Made by a program: the position numbers and the translations under genes. Shown here piece after piece: positions 1 to 10,178 of a stretch of 64,000 bases of DNA. This DNA comes from an uncultured Eubacteriales bacterium (GTDB lineage Bacteria; Bacillota; Clostridia; Christensenellales; Aristaeellaceae): contig CACWLP010000004.1 in the NCBI GenBank assembly GCA_902761755.1, positions 18,428 through 82,427 of the forward strand. Reading direction: 5' to 3'. Each line of letters begins with the position of its first letter. Position 1 is the stretch's first letter. Under the pieces are notes generated by a model. The model was not told where the DNA came from. It made no database searches and was given only the letters and a program-made list of their open reading frames with translations.

Positions 1-3000
1 TGACCGCGGCGCCGTTGCCGGAGCTGATCGCATTTTGCAGCGTGGTGCCGTCCGCAATATTCAGCGTGCCCTCGTTGCTGATCAGGGCGCTGGGATAAGG
101 AATGATTTCGTCGTTTCCGTTACGGCGGATGTTGCCGTCCAGCGTGATGTTTTCAAACCCAAGCTCGCCCAGGTTGCTGAACATGGGCACTGTCAGGTTG
201 TCCTTGCGTTTGATGACGGAAGTCATGCCCGCCGTGATTTTGTTGTCGGGATCGTCGTCCGGCTCCGCCGTGGTCAGGGTGACATGCAGGAAGGCGGGAA
301 TTTCCGGCGCATCGCTGGCGGGCATAAGATACTCCGGAACCAGCATTTCGATGGTTTCCGTAAAGTCGGCGTCATATTCCTCGATGTACCGGACAGCAGC
401 GGAGATCGTGCTGAATTTTCTTGTGCCGATGCGGCAGATGACCTCGGGCGCGTTGATCAGCGTCAGCGTCATATCCGCATCCAGAACGTTCTCCCCGGAC
501 AGCTCCACCACGCTGTTGCCGTCGACTGCGATATCTGCCGGCGAGGCATTGGAATCCTGGGTATCCTTTATTTTGGCCGTGAGGGTAAAGTTTTCGTTGC
601 CGGTTTCGGTGACGATATAGCTGCCGGGGGCAAGGCCGATGATGGTGACGGCGTCGCCGTCCTTTACTTCAAAGGTGATCACGCCGGGGTTGGCTCCATT
701 TGCAGGCGTGGCGGAAATCGTGGAATAGCCGGTGCCGTCCACGGGATAGGTATCCCGGTTGATGGCCGTGGATTCGATCCTGACGGTGAAGGGCTCGTCA
801 TACCCCGTGTCCTCCGTCACGGTCTTGACCACGGTGAGGTTATAGCCGCGCTCACGGTAAATGGCGTAGATCACGGGCCAGTTCTGGATCGTTACCCAGT
901 CGGGTTCATCCATGAACTTCCAGGCAAGCTTATTATCCTGGATCTTGGTATACAGGGTCAGCGTTTCCGTGATTGCTGCATCATAGGGGGCATTATTGCC
1001 GTCGCGATAGCCGTTGCCCGAATTCCCCGGGAAGTTGATGGCGCCGGTATCATGTTTAATATCGTCGCTGTTTTCCTGCACGGCCGCGCCCAGCTTGTAA
1101 TAAACCAGATCCAGCCTGGCCGTTCCGTTATCCAGCAGCGGCGGGATATTGAAGATTCTGTTGCCGTTTTCATCCACGCCCACTTCCTGGCTGATAGTCA
1201 TTCCTTCGATGGGCATACGCACTTTCTGGGTCGGGGTCACAAGCATGCCGTTGAGGTTCAGGGGGCTGCGGTCATAGGTGATTGCATTCACCGTACTGAC
1301 CCCGTCTTCGGAGCCTGTGATCGGTGTCAGTGTGCCGTCGGAATCTTCCAGCACATAATGGATCGTCAGCATCGGATAGTACAGATAGTACAATCTGTGT
1401 ACAGGAGCGCCTTCCACAGAATGGTAGGACAGCTGATGACCCAGTTCGGTCAGCTGTAAAAGGCGTTCTCCCGCCCCGTTCACAATATAGATATGGTGAA
1501 GATCATTGCCCTCCGACTCCGGCAGGTAGGCGATAGACACATCATCTGTGTACTGATCAACGATACTCACTGTATCATCGTCGGATCCCTGCTGATGCGG
1601 TTCGGGATTGTGCCGATCCCAGCCGTAGATAACCGCGCCCTCAGCGAAATTTGCGAGCGGTTCCTGCAAAAAGTCACTTACAGGCAAAGCAGTGGAAAGT
1701 GCTTTGCTTTCGCCTTTATTGAGGGTGAATCCATAGTGCTCCGATTCATCCGAACGCAGATCGTCCCGGATGGCGATAGAGCCGTCGGGCGAAATCATGG
1801 CCAAATGGAATTCCACGTTCACTGATGCGCGGGTTTCGGTCACGTTGATAAAGTGCGTGCCGCCGTAATCCGGAGACCCGTCGTCGGAGTCTGTGGGTTC
1901 CATGGCCGTGTACACATAAATGAGGCTGTCGTTATGGGTGCCGGGATCCAGGCCCCAAGGCGTATCGGTGCCCCAGGCGGCCGGCCCGGGATAAGAAGCC
2001 TCAGGCTCGGTGTGCTCGCTGTTTCGCAAGCCGAGCGTAAAACCCTCGTCATCGGCTTTTTTACGCTGTGCGACGGTAAGCCGGTAGGTATAAGCGTCCG
2101 TCGTCAGCAGGAATGCCGTGAAGGTCTTGTTGTTTCCCAGTTTGATCGCGCCGGCGCCGTCCGGATCGCTGCTTCCGGCGCCATGATACAGATAAGGATC
2201 AGAAGGGTCTGCCGTGTCGTTTATCGTGGTGAAGGTGTGTTCTATGACCTGGCCGTAATTGCTGCTGTCTAAACTGATTTTGTCGATCCAGTAATCGAAA
2301 TCGAACTCATGGAACTGGTCTGACGCAAGGCCGATGGTCTCCAGATCGAAGGTGACGAACGTGGGCGTCTCCGTGTAAAACACCACATACAGGGAAATCT
2401 CATGCTCACAGTCACGCCAGGTAGCCTCCTCGGTGGGAACAGTCGGGATGTCACGGGCATACTGGAAGCCTGCCCAGGTGTTTCGGATCCGCAGCCAGGG
2501 CCGATCCGTATCATCGGCATAGCGGACGTTGGTCTTCAGGAACAAGTTTTCAGCGCCGGTGGCGTCGGGCGTGCCGAGTGCAAAACAATAGCACATGAAT
2601 CGGCCGCCGTATTGGCCTGTCGCGCCGGCGTTCAGCCAGGAAAGGATGTTATTATTGTTGGCCGGGGCGGCGGGAAGCGGTTCCATCTGGGACATCCTGA
2701 GCTGCGTACCGGGGCCGTTGAGATTGTTTCCGGAATCACGCGGCGCCTGCGCCTCGACGATCATATCCGCAGAACCATGAGTGCCGTCCAGATAGTAGAT
2801 CAAGCCGTCGGAAGCCAGCTCAACGTAGTGAATATTGACCTTCCGCTTCAGATAGTACACGTAATAGATTGTTTCGTTTTCAGCGAGTGGCCTTTCCTCC
2901 GCTTCGTCTGCCAGCTTCACATAGGTCTTGCCCTCCTGGGCGTTGTACCGCAGGGTCTCGATATGCCGCTCAAGGATATACTCCTTGGGCTCCTCGTTGG

Positions 3001-6000
3001 ACAGCACCGTGACGAAGGGAAGGATATACGTATTCCCGTCGTATATTTTCCATCCCTTTTGCCGTTCCTGCTCCTCCGGAGAGAGGCTGGAGTCAGGGGT
3101 GTCCCCGTACAGCGCCTTCGGGTCCGTCGGCTCTGTGGTCAATGTGATGGAAGCGTCGCCGTCCGTGGTCCAGGGAGCATAGTCATATTGATTCAGGGAG
3201 GTGTTGAGGACCTTGATCGGCACTGTGGCCTGGCCCCACTGGGCATAGAGATCCAGCGCACCCTCGATGGCCTGCGCAAAATCATATCTCTGATTGCCCT
3301 GGCTGTCTTCTGCCCAGTACAGGAATGTATTGCCGATGTCGACCGGATCATAGGGAGGCCAATCGACAGTGCTGCCGATGCAGGCCCTTTGGGTGTAGAA
3401 CGTTTCCCCATTCTTTGTTTCCAAAGTGTATGGATCGCCCCATGTTCCGAAGCCAGCGGTTGCGCTGTCGCTGTTCAAATGGTAGTTAACATCCACCGCC
3501 CAGATGGCGTACAGATGCACGGTTTGCTCTTCCGGCGTTTCACCGGGATTTGCGCCCACCCGGTAGGTGCCGCCGCCGTCCAGCAGCGGATAGGTATCCT
3601 CTTTTTCCACATCGAAGAACATTTCCGGGTTTTCGCACCAGCCGACGAAGACGGCCCCGTCACTTCTGGTAAGCCAGGTGCCTTCGGACAAAACAGTTTC
3701 GCTGTTGTTCACAAGCCGGGAAATGGCGATTGTCTGCTGGGAAAGATCGTATTCGGTTTGGTAATCCTTGTAGGTTGTATCCACAGGATAACCGTAGACT
3801 TCATTCTTATTATCAGGGTTTTCAATTACGGTCCGGTCCGCCGTGCCGCCGTTGGCATGATAGACGATCTTAGCAGAGGGCACCTGTTCATACACGGCAT
3901 CCAGGAACACGGTCCGCTTGCCCTGCACCGAGGCCATATATTTTGAGAGCAGGTGGAAGCTCTGGCCGGGACGGTAAATCGTGCCGCTGTCATCCTGGCG
4001 GATGCGCCAGCCCACAAATTCATAGCCCTCCGGCGGCTCGGCAATGCGGGTCACCACCACGTCCGCGTCGTCGGCGTAAGAATCGCCTTCCAGCTCCAGA
4101 TAGAGCGTTTCGTTCTCATCGTCCTTGTTCAGCGTGCCTTCGCCCGGCACGTATTCCAGATAGAACACGCCCGTCTTCATCCAGCGCAGCCGCAGCGTGA
4201 TATTATGGTCCACGATGTTTGCAAAATTATACCGTTCGGAGGCCTCCCCGATTTCATTCCCATTGTCGTCAAAGAGCACTTCATACCAGCCCGCATAGCG
4301 GTAGACGTTGGGATCGTACTGGAAGGTGGACATTTCCGTAGCGTCGCCGGGGACCTGGGTATAGTAGGTTTGCCTGTTCGGATTCTCGCCGCTGACCCAG
4401 GTATCGGGATAGCCGTAATAGGCCCTGTCCTTTTTCACATAGTACCAGGAGCCTGAATCGGATTCCACATAATCGCGCTTGACCGTGGTGTACTCCTGGA
4501 AGGTATCGCCGTATTCCTTCCAGAACCAGGTGGAGCCGCCGGTGCCGATGGTGGGCTCCCCGTTGCTGTCCAGCTTGTACAGTTCGCCGTAATTGGGATC
4601 AATCTTTACGAGGAACCATTCCCGCGTCCAGCCGGCGTAAATGGTAAGGTCGGTAGCGGGCATGGTGGTATAGTACACCCAGTCGGGATGGCTGTTATGC
4701 TCATCTTCCGTCAGCGCAACCGGGCTGGTGCAGGCTTCGTCCGCATACCAGCCTTTGAACGACAGGCCGTTTTCGGAGATCTGGGATACAGGATTCACCG
4801 GAATATAGCCGGAAAGGGATTCCCCATACGCCAGTTCCTTTTCCGTATAGGTCACGCCCTGGTACGTAAACGGGATCGTCTTGGTGGGATCCATGGAATC
4901 CACGAATTTCAGCGTTTTCTGCACGCCGGACAAATTCGGCTTGCTTTCGGCCTGCCAGTCGTAGCGGACATATATGGTGGTGCTGCCGTCAGCCGCGATG
5001 GTTTGGGAATTATAAGTCGAATTTTTATACGTATAGGCATGGTAAGGATTGTTGGTTGCATTGGTATCCGCAGTCAGGCCCGCCCCGGGATGCAGCGCGT
5101 TGAAGCCTTCAAACGTATTCAGCGCCTCAAAGTTGGCATCCCATTCGATCTGGTCGCCGATCGTTCCGGTATATTCAAACTTTTCCGCAAACTCGTACTG
5201 CTCCGCTTCCGGAAGCGTGCCCACATTGTCGATCGCCTTGAGCCCCACGATCACCACGCTGTACTTGGCCGTCGTCCTGGGGACCCAGTGGGCATACAGC
5301 GTGACGGAAGGATTGGTCAGGTGAATATGGGGATCAGAATTGGCCGCGCAGGAGGAAACCACCTCGATGCCGGCCTCGGCCAGCACGGCGTTCGTCACCA
5401 GGCTGCCGTCGGCATTCGCAATTTTGACAGCTCCGGCAACGACCGTTTCGTCATTATCGTCCAGCGACGCTCCGGCATACCATCCTTCAAAATCGTACGG
5501 CCTGCCGGAAGCATCGGGATCCCTGGTCATCACGCTGGCGCCGGGAAGCGAATTCGGGCCTTCTCCGTCATAATGATAGGTGTCGGTGAAGAAAGTCGCA
5601 TGGGTACCGGAGGGGCCTGAATAATAGCTGATCCATTTTACAGCCCGGAAGATCGGATAGAAATGCACCGTTTCGTTGACCAGATAACGGCCTTCCGCAT
5701 CCGTCGTCACGGCCGTAACCTGATCGCCGTAATCGTCAAACACGTCCCCAGGCTGCGTAATCGGCGCAAGAGACCAGCCCACGAACACCATCTTGGTATC
5801 GTCTTCATTCTGGGGGTCTTCGTAAGCAACGCTGTATTGCCTGACGTTGATAAAGAAATCGCTTCCGGTTCCGTTCTGATCCAGGCGCCTGGTAAACGCC
5901 ACCGGGAAAGTGCCGGTTTCTTCGTCGTACTGGTCGTGGAAGATGGCAAAATAGTAATGCGTGAATTTTGCATACAGATGCACATCGTCGTCTTCCGTAA

Positions 6001-8092
6001 GCTCCAGGGGCTGGCTGAAATCGTACTTTTCAATCAAGTCCTGCTGCTTGATGGTGGTATAGGATTGATTGCCCACATACCAGCCCGCAAAAGTTGCCTC
6101 CTGATCCTGCGGGTTAACGGGATTCTGAGGCGCCACCGGCATTTCACCGGACCGGACGATCTGCTCGTATACGGTGTTTTCAAAATCACTGTTCAGATAA
6201 TACGGCTCATATTCCAGGTATTCATTCGGCACATAGAAATGGAAGGTGCGCACGTGGACCGTGCCGTTAACGGCATACACCGAAAAGCTGTCCGTAGTAA
6301 ACTGAACGGTATCCTCAGATACGCTGGAATCCATCGGGGAAACGGAAGCGTTGTCGCCGAAGTGCAGCACATGCACGTCGGCATAATTCTTCAGCGCCTC
6401 GCCCACCAGGGTTATGGACACCTGCACTTCGTTCTTCGGTTCATAAACATGATCGCTGTCATCGGCGTCCACGATCTTGATATCGAACGCACGGGACAGG
6501 CCGATATGGTCTGCATCCGTTCCGATGGCCCGGATGCTCTCGTTGAAATAATAATTATATTCATCTGTTTCAGGCAGGATTTCCTCGACGCGCAGCGCCG
6601 TTCCTTCCATAGGAATGCCGGCGTTTTCATCGTATTCCACGGCGATCCGGTAGGTATTGCCGTCGCTGGCCTCCACAAAGGTTTCGATGGTGTAGCCTGC
6701 AACGACGTACACGGAAAAACTGTCCGTGCTGAAACGGACGGTATTCCCGCTTGCCTGATTCTCCAGGTCAACCGCCGTCAGGCTCTTGGTCCTTCTGCCC
6801 TCCACAAAGTGCAGAACGCCCACGTTGGCGTACTCGTCAAGATCCACGCCCACCAAAGTGATTTCCACATCCACTTCGGTTTTCGGCTCATAGATCCTGT
6901 CGTGGTCTTTCGCGTCCACAATCTTGATATCAAAGGCCCGGGAAATTCCGATGCTGTCCTTTTCGATGCCCAGCTTTCTCGCGGATTCATCGATATATCC
7001 TTCGTAGTTATCGTCGCCTTCTTTGATCTCTTTTACCAGCAGCTCCACGCCTTCCGAGGGAATGCCGCTGTCGCTGCCGTAAGATACGGCGATATGCCAG
7101 GTTTCTCCCTCCACCTGGATGTCGCGCTCGATCACGCCGGCAACGGCATAGATGGAGAAGCTGTCCGCATCAAAGGCGATCCAGCCGTTTTCGTCGGCCC
7201 GGACTTCGGCAACTTTCTCGGCTTCCGCTTTTGCGTCCTTCAAATGATAGACGGTCAGCGCCCCTTTGACGTTTTCAAAATCCGGATTGCGGAAATGCAC
7301 CTGCACCTTTTCGTCTGCCGGCTGCCAGGTCTTTCCTTTTTTCATTTGATTGGCGTTGGCGTAAATGCTGATTTCATAGGCCGTCAGCGCCTGTCGCCCG
7401 TCGATATCCACTTTGACCGGAACGGCGCTCACCACGGCATTGCCGGGCATCTTGCCGGTAAGATACAGATCGTCGTTGGCCCAGATCGCTTGTTCGGGCA
7501 CCAGCGCTTCACCGGTGGATTCCCTCACCAAGGCAATGCCGGTATCCTTGTTGTGCTGCAGTTTCAGTTCAGTTTTGTCGTTTTCAGAGAGGTCCGCAAG
7601 GATCTTATCTCCCAGCCGGTCATTCCTGACTGTATAAAAAGCCAGGCTTTCGTTCCATTCCAGGGCGGGCATGGCGGCGATCTGCACGGTCATGGCAAGC
7701 TCCGAATTGCCGTTCATGCCGTCCACTGTCCAGGCTTCCAGCACCGTTTCCCCGTCCGCCTCAGGAATGTTCAGGGCGCGGACAGACGGCTCCTTCTTTT
7801 TATAGTTGCCGTTCACGGCAACGTGGGCATAGGCGCCCGACGTTTCATAATAGAATTCGGTTTGTTTGCTCTGGTTTTGGAGATACATGACGCCAAAAAC
7901 GGCATTTTCCCCCGCTGCGCCGTTCTGCTGATCATCCTGCTGCGCCGAAGCGTCCTCCTGAACGGCAGGGGCTTCCTGGTTTTCCCCGGAAATCGAGGCG
8001 TCCTCCTGGGCGTTGACAGGCAATGAAATAAACAGCAGTACGAATACGCACAGCAGCGAGAATATTCTGTTCCATGCCGTTTTTTGTTTCAT
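1..8092 (-). CDS. Giant modular surface adhesin, partial (3' end beyond window)
   Basis: The frame opens at an ATG (8092) after an AAAAGAGGAAG ribosome site and stays open for 2,697 codons to the window edge, so the C-terminus and any sorting signal are not visible. Residues 1-32 are a signal peptide (basic start, LLCVFVLLFISLPVNA). Residues about 200-610 hold tandem modules of about 130 aa with the signatures IAVxYxxDSGIP and DSFSVYAVAG. Residues about 640-1,700 contain many InlB B-repeat-like units recognisable by FxGWY and LYAxW strands. Around residues 2,415-2,510 is a prealbumin-like pilin or Cna-B-type domain starting LTVVKTVTED with YIVTETG near its end. From about 2,555 the sequence looks like a right-handed beta-helix (TLNIADGTTLQNAISSGNG). 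It is the last visible gene of a pilus-type operon and is probably a cell-wall adhesin or tip protein. That role is inferred from domain style and neighbours. Confidence 0.85.
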   Translation of the reverse strand, partial: MKQKTAWNRIFSLLCVFVLLFISLPVNAQEDASISGENQEAPAVQEDASAQQDDQQNGAAGENAVFGVMYLQNQSKQTEFYYETSGAYAHVAVNGNYKKKEPSVRALNIPEADGETVLEAWTVDGMNGNSELAMTVQIAAMPALEWNESLAFYTVRNDRLGDKILADLSENDKTELKLQHNKDTGIALVRESTGEALVPEQAIWANDDLYLTGKMPGNAVVSAVPVKVDIDGRQALTAYEISIYANANQMKKGKTWQPADEKVQVHFRNPDFENVKGALTVYHLKDAKAEAEKVAEVRADENGWIAFDADSFSIYAVAGVIERDIQVEGETWHIAVSYGSDSGIPSEGVELLVKEIKEGDDNYEGYIDESARKLGIEKDSIGISRAFDIKIVDAKDHDRIYEPKTEVDVEITLVGVDLDEYANVGVLHFVEGRRTKSLTAVDLENQASGNTVRFSTDSFSVYVVAGYTIETFVEASDGNTYRIAVEYDENAGIPMEGTALRVEEILPETDEYNYYFNESIRAIGTDADHIGLSRAFDIKIVDADDSDHVYEPKNEVQVSITLVGEALKNYADVHVLHFGDNASVSPMDSSVSEDTVQFTTDSFSVYAVNGTVHVRTFHFYVPNEYLEYEPYYLNSDFENTVYEQIVRSGEMPVAPQNPVNPQDQEATFAGWYVGNQSYTTIKQQDLIEKYDFSQPLELTEDDDVHLYAKFTHYYFAIFHDQYDEETGTFPVAFTRRLDQNGTGSDFFINVRQYSVAYEDPQNEDDTKMVFVGWSLAPITQPGDVFDDYGDQVTAVTTDAEGRYLVNETVHFYPIFRAVKWISYYSGPSGTHATFFTDTYHYDGEGPNSLPGASVMTRDPDASGRPYDFEGWYAGASLDDNDETVVAGAVKIANADGSLVTNAVLAEAGIEVVSSCAANSDPHIHLTNPSVTLYAHWVPRTTAKYSVVIVGLKAIDNVGTLPEAEQYEFAEKFEYTGTIGDQIEWDANFEALNTFEGFNALHPGAGLTADTNATNNPYHAYTYKNSTYNSQTIAADGSTTIYVRYDWQAESKPNLSGVQKTLKFVDSMDPTKTIPFTYQGVTYTEKELAYGESLSGYIPVNPVSQISENGLSFKGWYADEACTSPVALTEDEHNSHPDWVYYTTMPATDLTIYAGWTREWFLVKIDPNYGELYKLDSNGEPTIGTGGSTWFWKEYGDTFQEYTTVKRDYVESDSGSWYYVKKDRAYYGYPDTWVSGENPNRQTYYTQVPGDATEMSTFQYDPNVYRYAGWYEVLFDDNGNEIGEASERYNFANIVDHNITLRLRWMKTGVFYLEYVPGEGTLNKDDENETLYLELEGDSYADDADVVVTRIAEPPEGYEFVGWRIRQDDSGTIYRPGQSFHLLSKYMASVQGKRTVFLDAVYEQVPSAKIVYHANGGTADRTVIENPDNKNEVYGYPVDTTYKDYQTEYDLSQQTIAISRLVNNSETVLSEGTWLTRSDGAVFVGWCENPEMFFDVEKEDTYPLLDGGGTYRVGANPGETPEEQTVHLYAIWAVDVNYHLNSDSATAGFGTWGDPYTLETKNGETFYTQRACIGSTVDWPPYDPVDIGNTFLYWAEDSQGNQRYDFAQAIEGALDLYAQWGQATVPIKVLNTSLNQYDYAPWTTDGDASITLTTEPTDPKALYGDTPDSSLSPEEQERQKGWKIYDGNTYILPFVTVLSNEEPKEYILERHIETLRYNAQEGKTYVKLADEAEERPLAENETIYYVYYLKRKVNIHYVELASDGLIYYLDGTHGSADMIVEAQAPRDSGNNLNGPGTQLRMSQMEPLPAAPANNNNILSWLNAGATGQYGGRFMCYCFALGTPDATGAENLFLKTNVRYADDTDRPWLRIRNTWAGFQYARDIPTVPTEEATWRDCEHEISLYVVFYTETPTFVTFDLETIGLASDQFHEFDFDYWIDKISLDSSNYGQVIEHTFTTINDTADPSDPYLYHGAGSSDPDGAGAIKLGNNKTFTAFLLTTDAYTYRLTVAQRKKADDEGFTLGLRNSEHTEPEASYPGPAAWGTDTPWGLDPGTHNDSLIYVYTAMEPTDSDDGSPDYGGTHFINVTETRASVNVEFHLAMISPDGSIAIRDDLRSDESEHYGFTLNKGESKALSTALPVSDFLQEPLANFAEGAVIYGWDRHNPEPHQQGSDDDTVSIVDQYTDDVSIAYLPESEGNDLHHIYIVNGAGERLLQLTELGHQLSYHSVEGAPVHRLYYLYYPMLTIHYVLEDSDGTLTPITGSEDGVSTVNAITYDRSPLNLNGMLVTPTQKVRMPIEGMTISQEVGVDENGNRIFNIPPLLDNGTARLDLVYYKLGAAVQENSDDIKHDTGAINFPGNSGNGYRDGNNAPYDAAITETLTLYTKIQDNKLAWKFMDEPDWVTIQNWPVIYAIYRERGYNLTVVKTVTEDTGYDEPFTVRIESTAINRDTYPVDGTGYSTISATPANGANPGVITFEVKDGDAVTIIGLAPGSYIVTETGNENFTLTAKIKDTQDSNASPADIAVDGNSVVELSGENVLDADMTLTLINAPEVICRIGTRKFSTISAAVRYIEEYDADFTETIEMLVPEYLMPASDAPEIPAFLHVTLTTAEPDDDPDNKITAGMTSVIKRKDNLTVPMFSNLGELGFENITLDGNIRRNGNDEIIPYPSALISNEGTLNIADGTTLQNAISSGNGAAV

Positions 8093-8134
8093 GCTCTTCC
8101 TCTTTTCCCGGAGCAAAGCCTCAGCTGCTCTCAT

Positions 8135-10165
8135 TTATTCAAACAGCTGCTCCATTTGATCCAGCTCGTCGACTATACTCTGGTCTGTTTTCTCGTCGTA
8201 GGTTTCTGGGCTGTTCAGATATGCGGGAATGATGGCTTCCGGCCATGTGACCGCCTCCCGGATATCATAGTCATACAGCTCCCGGGTGTAGAAATCGAAA
8301 TACATGTTGGAATAGACGGGGATCAGCGGCACCGTTTCCGTTATTTTTTCCTGCAAGGCCACCCATTTTTTCATAAAGCTCAGCAGATCGCCGGGTTCGG
8401 TGTGCACCATATCCTGTGCCATGGCGCGCAGCTCTGCCTTGACTTGCGCCAGCGGCAGGTCCTCATCCCTGGGCAGGAATAGATCCGGATCAAAGATCGT
8501 GCGGAAATTATCGCCCAGATAGATCAGATCTGCGTCTCCCGCTTCCCTGCCTTCATAGATGGCCTGCAGCTGCTCTATTCCGGCTTCCCGCCATTCCGTG
8601 CGGAACCCCGCCTGGCGGAGATACGGCAAGAAGTGTATTTCCATCTCGCTTTGCAGCTTTTCAGACTGGGGCAGCATCACCGTCAGCGTCAGCGGAACGA
8701 TTTCCTCCCCGATCCGCTTGCATCTCACTTCGTCCCGCGCGGGATCATACGGCGCGCCTTCCTCATTCAGCGTCCAGCCCGCTTCTTCCAGCAGCCTTAT
8801 GGCTTCCTGCACATTCAGCGCATATTTTGTCAGCCCGTCCAGAGAAATGCCGTCCCATTCCGCCGTTTCGGCCTCATAGGCCTGCATCTCTTCTTCCGTG
8901 GGGGCTTCGCTCAGCGGCACTTCATAGCTCACCGTGCCGTTGGCCAGCAGATACATCCATTCCCCCATACCGTACAGGCCGTCCATCACCATGCCGAATG
9001 GGCCCACGTAGCTCTGTACGAAGGATTCCCGGTCCATGCAGTACGCCACCGCTTTGCGCACGGCTTCCTCCTGCGCCCGGGGGCTGCTCTCCACGAACCA
9101 CAGCAGCGTCAATCCGATGCGGGGATAATTCTGCATCGTAAACTGATGCCCCTGAGTCTGGGCCAGCCTGATCCCGGCCAGCACCGTATCCGACAGCGTT
9201 GCTTTATTCAGCAGCCCGAACTGTCCGTCCTGGAGCTGTTCTGTCATGTCCGCGTTATCGGCGACGGTATAATACAGCGTCTGAATCTGCGGCTTAATTC
9301 CCGCTTCGTTTCCCTTGTATTCTTCATTGATGCGGAACGCCGCCGTGACCCCGTCGAAGGAAATCAGCCGATAGGGCCCGGATACCGTTTGGGGATGAGA
9401 AAGATAGCCGCTTTCCGGGTCCAGGATGGTTTCCCGCAGCTTTTCTTCCTCCAGAGGAAGCGTCAGGAACGCGCCTTCGCCCTCGTCCCGGATATCACAT
9501 CCCGGCGCGATTTCCGCAATGGGCGTCGGCTTGATGTTCAGCCGCGCCAGCTCGTAGAAATACGGCAGCGCCTCGGCCTTTACGGTAACGGCCAGATGAT
9601 GGTCTCCCAGGATACGAAGGCCGGCCAGCGTCTGCGCTTCACCGCTCAGGTATTCCTCGATGCCCAGCAGCCAGAAAGCGTCCATGGGCGTTCCGCCCAG
9701 CCTGCCGATCACAGGATCCACCTGCAGCAGCAGGGTGAACGCATAGTCGTAAGCCGTAATGGGCGTACTGTCGGAATAGCGCAGATCATCGTACAGCACG
9801 ATGCTGTAGGTCCTGTTTCCGTTTGCGTCCTGCACGCACGCGGCGCCGCTGACTACGCTGCGGTCGAACCGCATGCGGCCCAGGCTGCCGTCCCAGCGCA
9901 CCAGGCTATAGCCGTGCAGCAGCTCCTGTACGTCCAGATCGCTGGTGGAGCCGCCCCACATACCGGTAAAGAACTTGCCTTCCAGGGGCGTGGGATTGCC
10001 CACCGTCAATTCGTTGTAATCGTAATCCACCCATTCGCTCTGCGCGTCGCCGCGGCTGTCCTGGGCGGCTTTTCCGTGGCCGTGCCCCTTGGCGTATACA
10101 GTGCTTCCGGGAGCAAGAGCAAGCAGGAGCAGCAGCACGAGCCCAAGGCATAACCTTTTCTTCAT
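8135..10165 (-). CDS. Extracellular solute-binding protein, family 5 (SBP_bac_5-like)
   Basis: This 676-residue secreted protein has an N-terminal signal peptide (MKKRLCLGLVLLLLLALAPG...VYA) followed by a short His/Gly-rich stretch (KGHGHGK). The body matches the style of family-5 peptide/nickel binding proteins: an early LVRWDGS strand, YSIVLYDDLRYSDSTPITAYDYAF-type core (residues about 120-145), VSGPYRLISFD in the middle, and EAVRKAVAYCMDRESFV in the second lobe. No lipobox cysteine follows the signal peptide, so it is probably not a classical lipoprotein. No permease or ATPase gene is adjacent. It starts 13 nt after the sortase stop with an AAGGAGGAGG ribosome site, and the adhesin follows 42 nt later. 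It is therefore part of the pilus operon, and its ligand and role there are unknown. Confidence 0.85.
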   Translation of the reverse strand: MKKRLCLGLVLLLLLALAPGSTVYAKGHGHGKAAQDSRGDAQSEWVDYDYNELTVGNPTPLEGKFFTGMWGGSTSDLDVQELLHGYSLVRWDGSLGRMRFDRSVVSGAACVQDANGNRTYSIVLYDDLRYSDSTPITAYDYAFTLLLQVDPVIGRLGGTPMDAFWLLGIEEYLSGEAQTLAGLRILGDHHLAVTVKAEALPYFYELARLNIKPTPIAEIAPGCDIRDEGEGAFLTLPLEEEKLRETILDPESGYLSHPQTVSGPYRLISFDGVTAAFRINEEYKGNEAGIKPQIQTLYYTVADNADMTEQLQDGQFGLLNKATLSDTVLAGIRLAQTQGHQFTMQNYPRIGLTLLWFVESSPRAQEEAVRKAVAYCMDRESFVQSYVGPFGMVMDGLYGMGEWMYLLANGTVSYEVPLSEAPTEEEMQAYEAETAEWDGISLDGLTKYALNVQEAIRLLEEAGWTLNEEGAPYDPARDEVRCKRIGEEIVPLTLTVMLPQSEKLQSEMEIHFLPYLRQAGFRTEWREAGIEQLQAIYEGREAGDADLIYLGDNFRTIFDPDLFLPRDEDLPLAQVKAELRAMAQDMVHTEPGDLLSFMKKWVALQEKITETVPLIPVYSNMYFDFYTRELYDYDIREAVTWPEAIIPAYLNSPETYDEKTDQSIVDELDQMEQLFE

Positions 10166-10178
10166 GGCTTCCTCCTCC

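Noticed and set aside
35-1459. A 474-codon open frame on the plus strand
   Set aside because: It lies opposite the adhesin gene, has no ribosome site and its translation has no recognisable domain. It is a shadow frame of GC-rich codons. The same holds for the plus-strand frames at 2402-3946 and 5663-8026.
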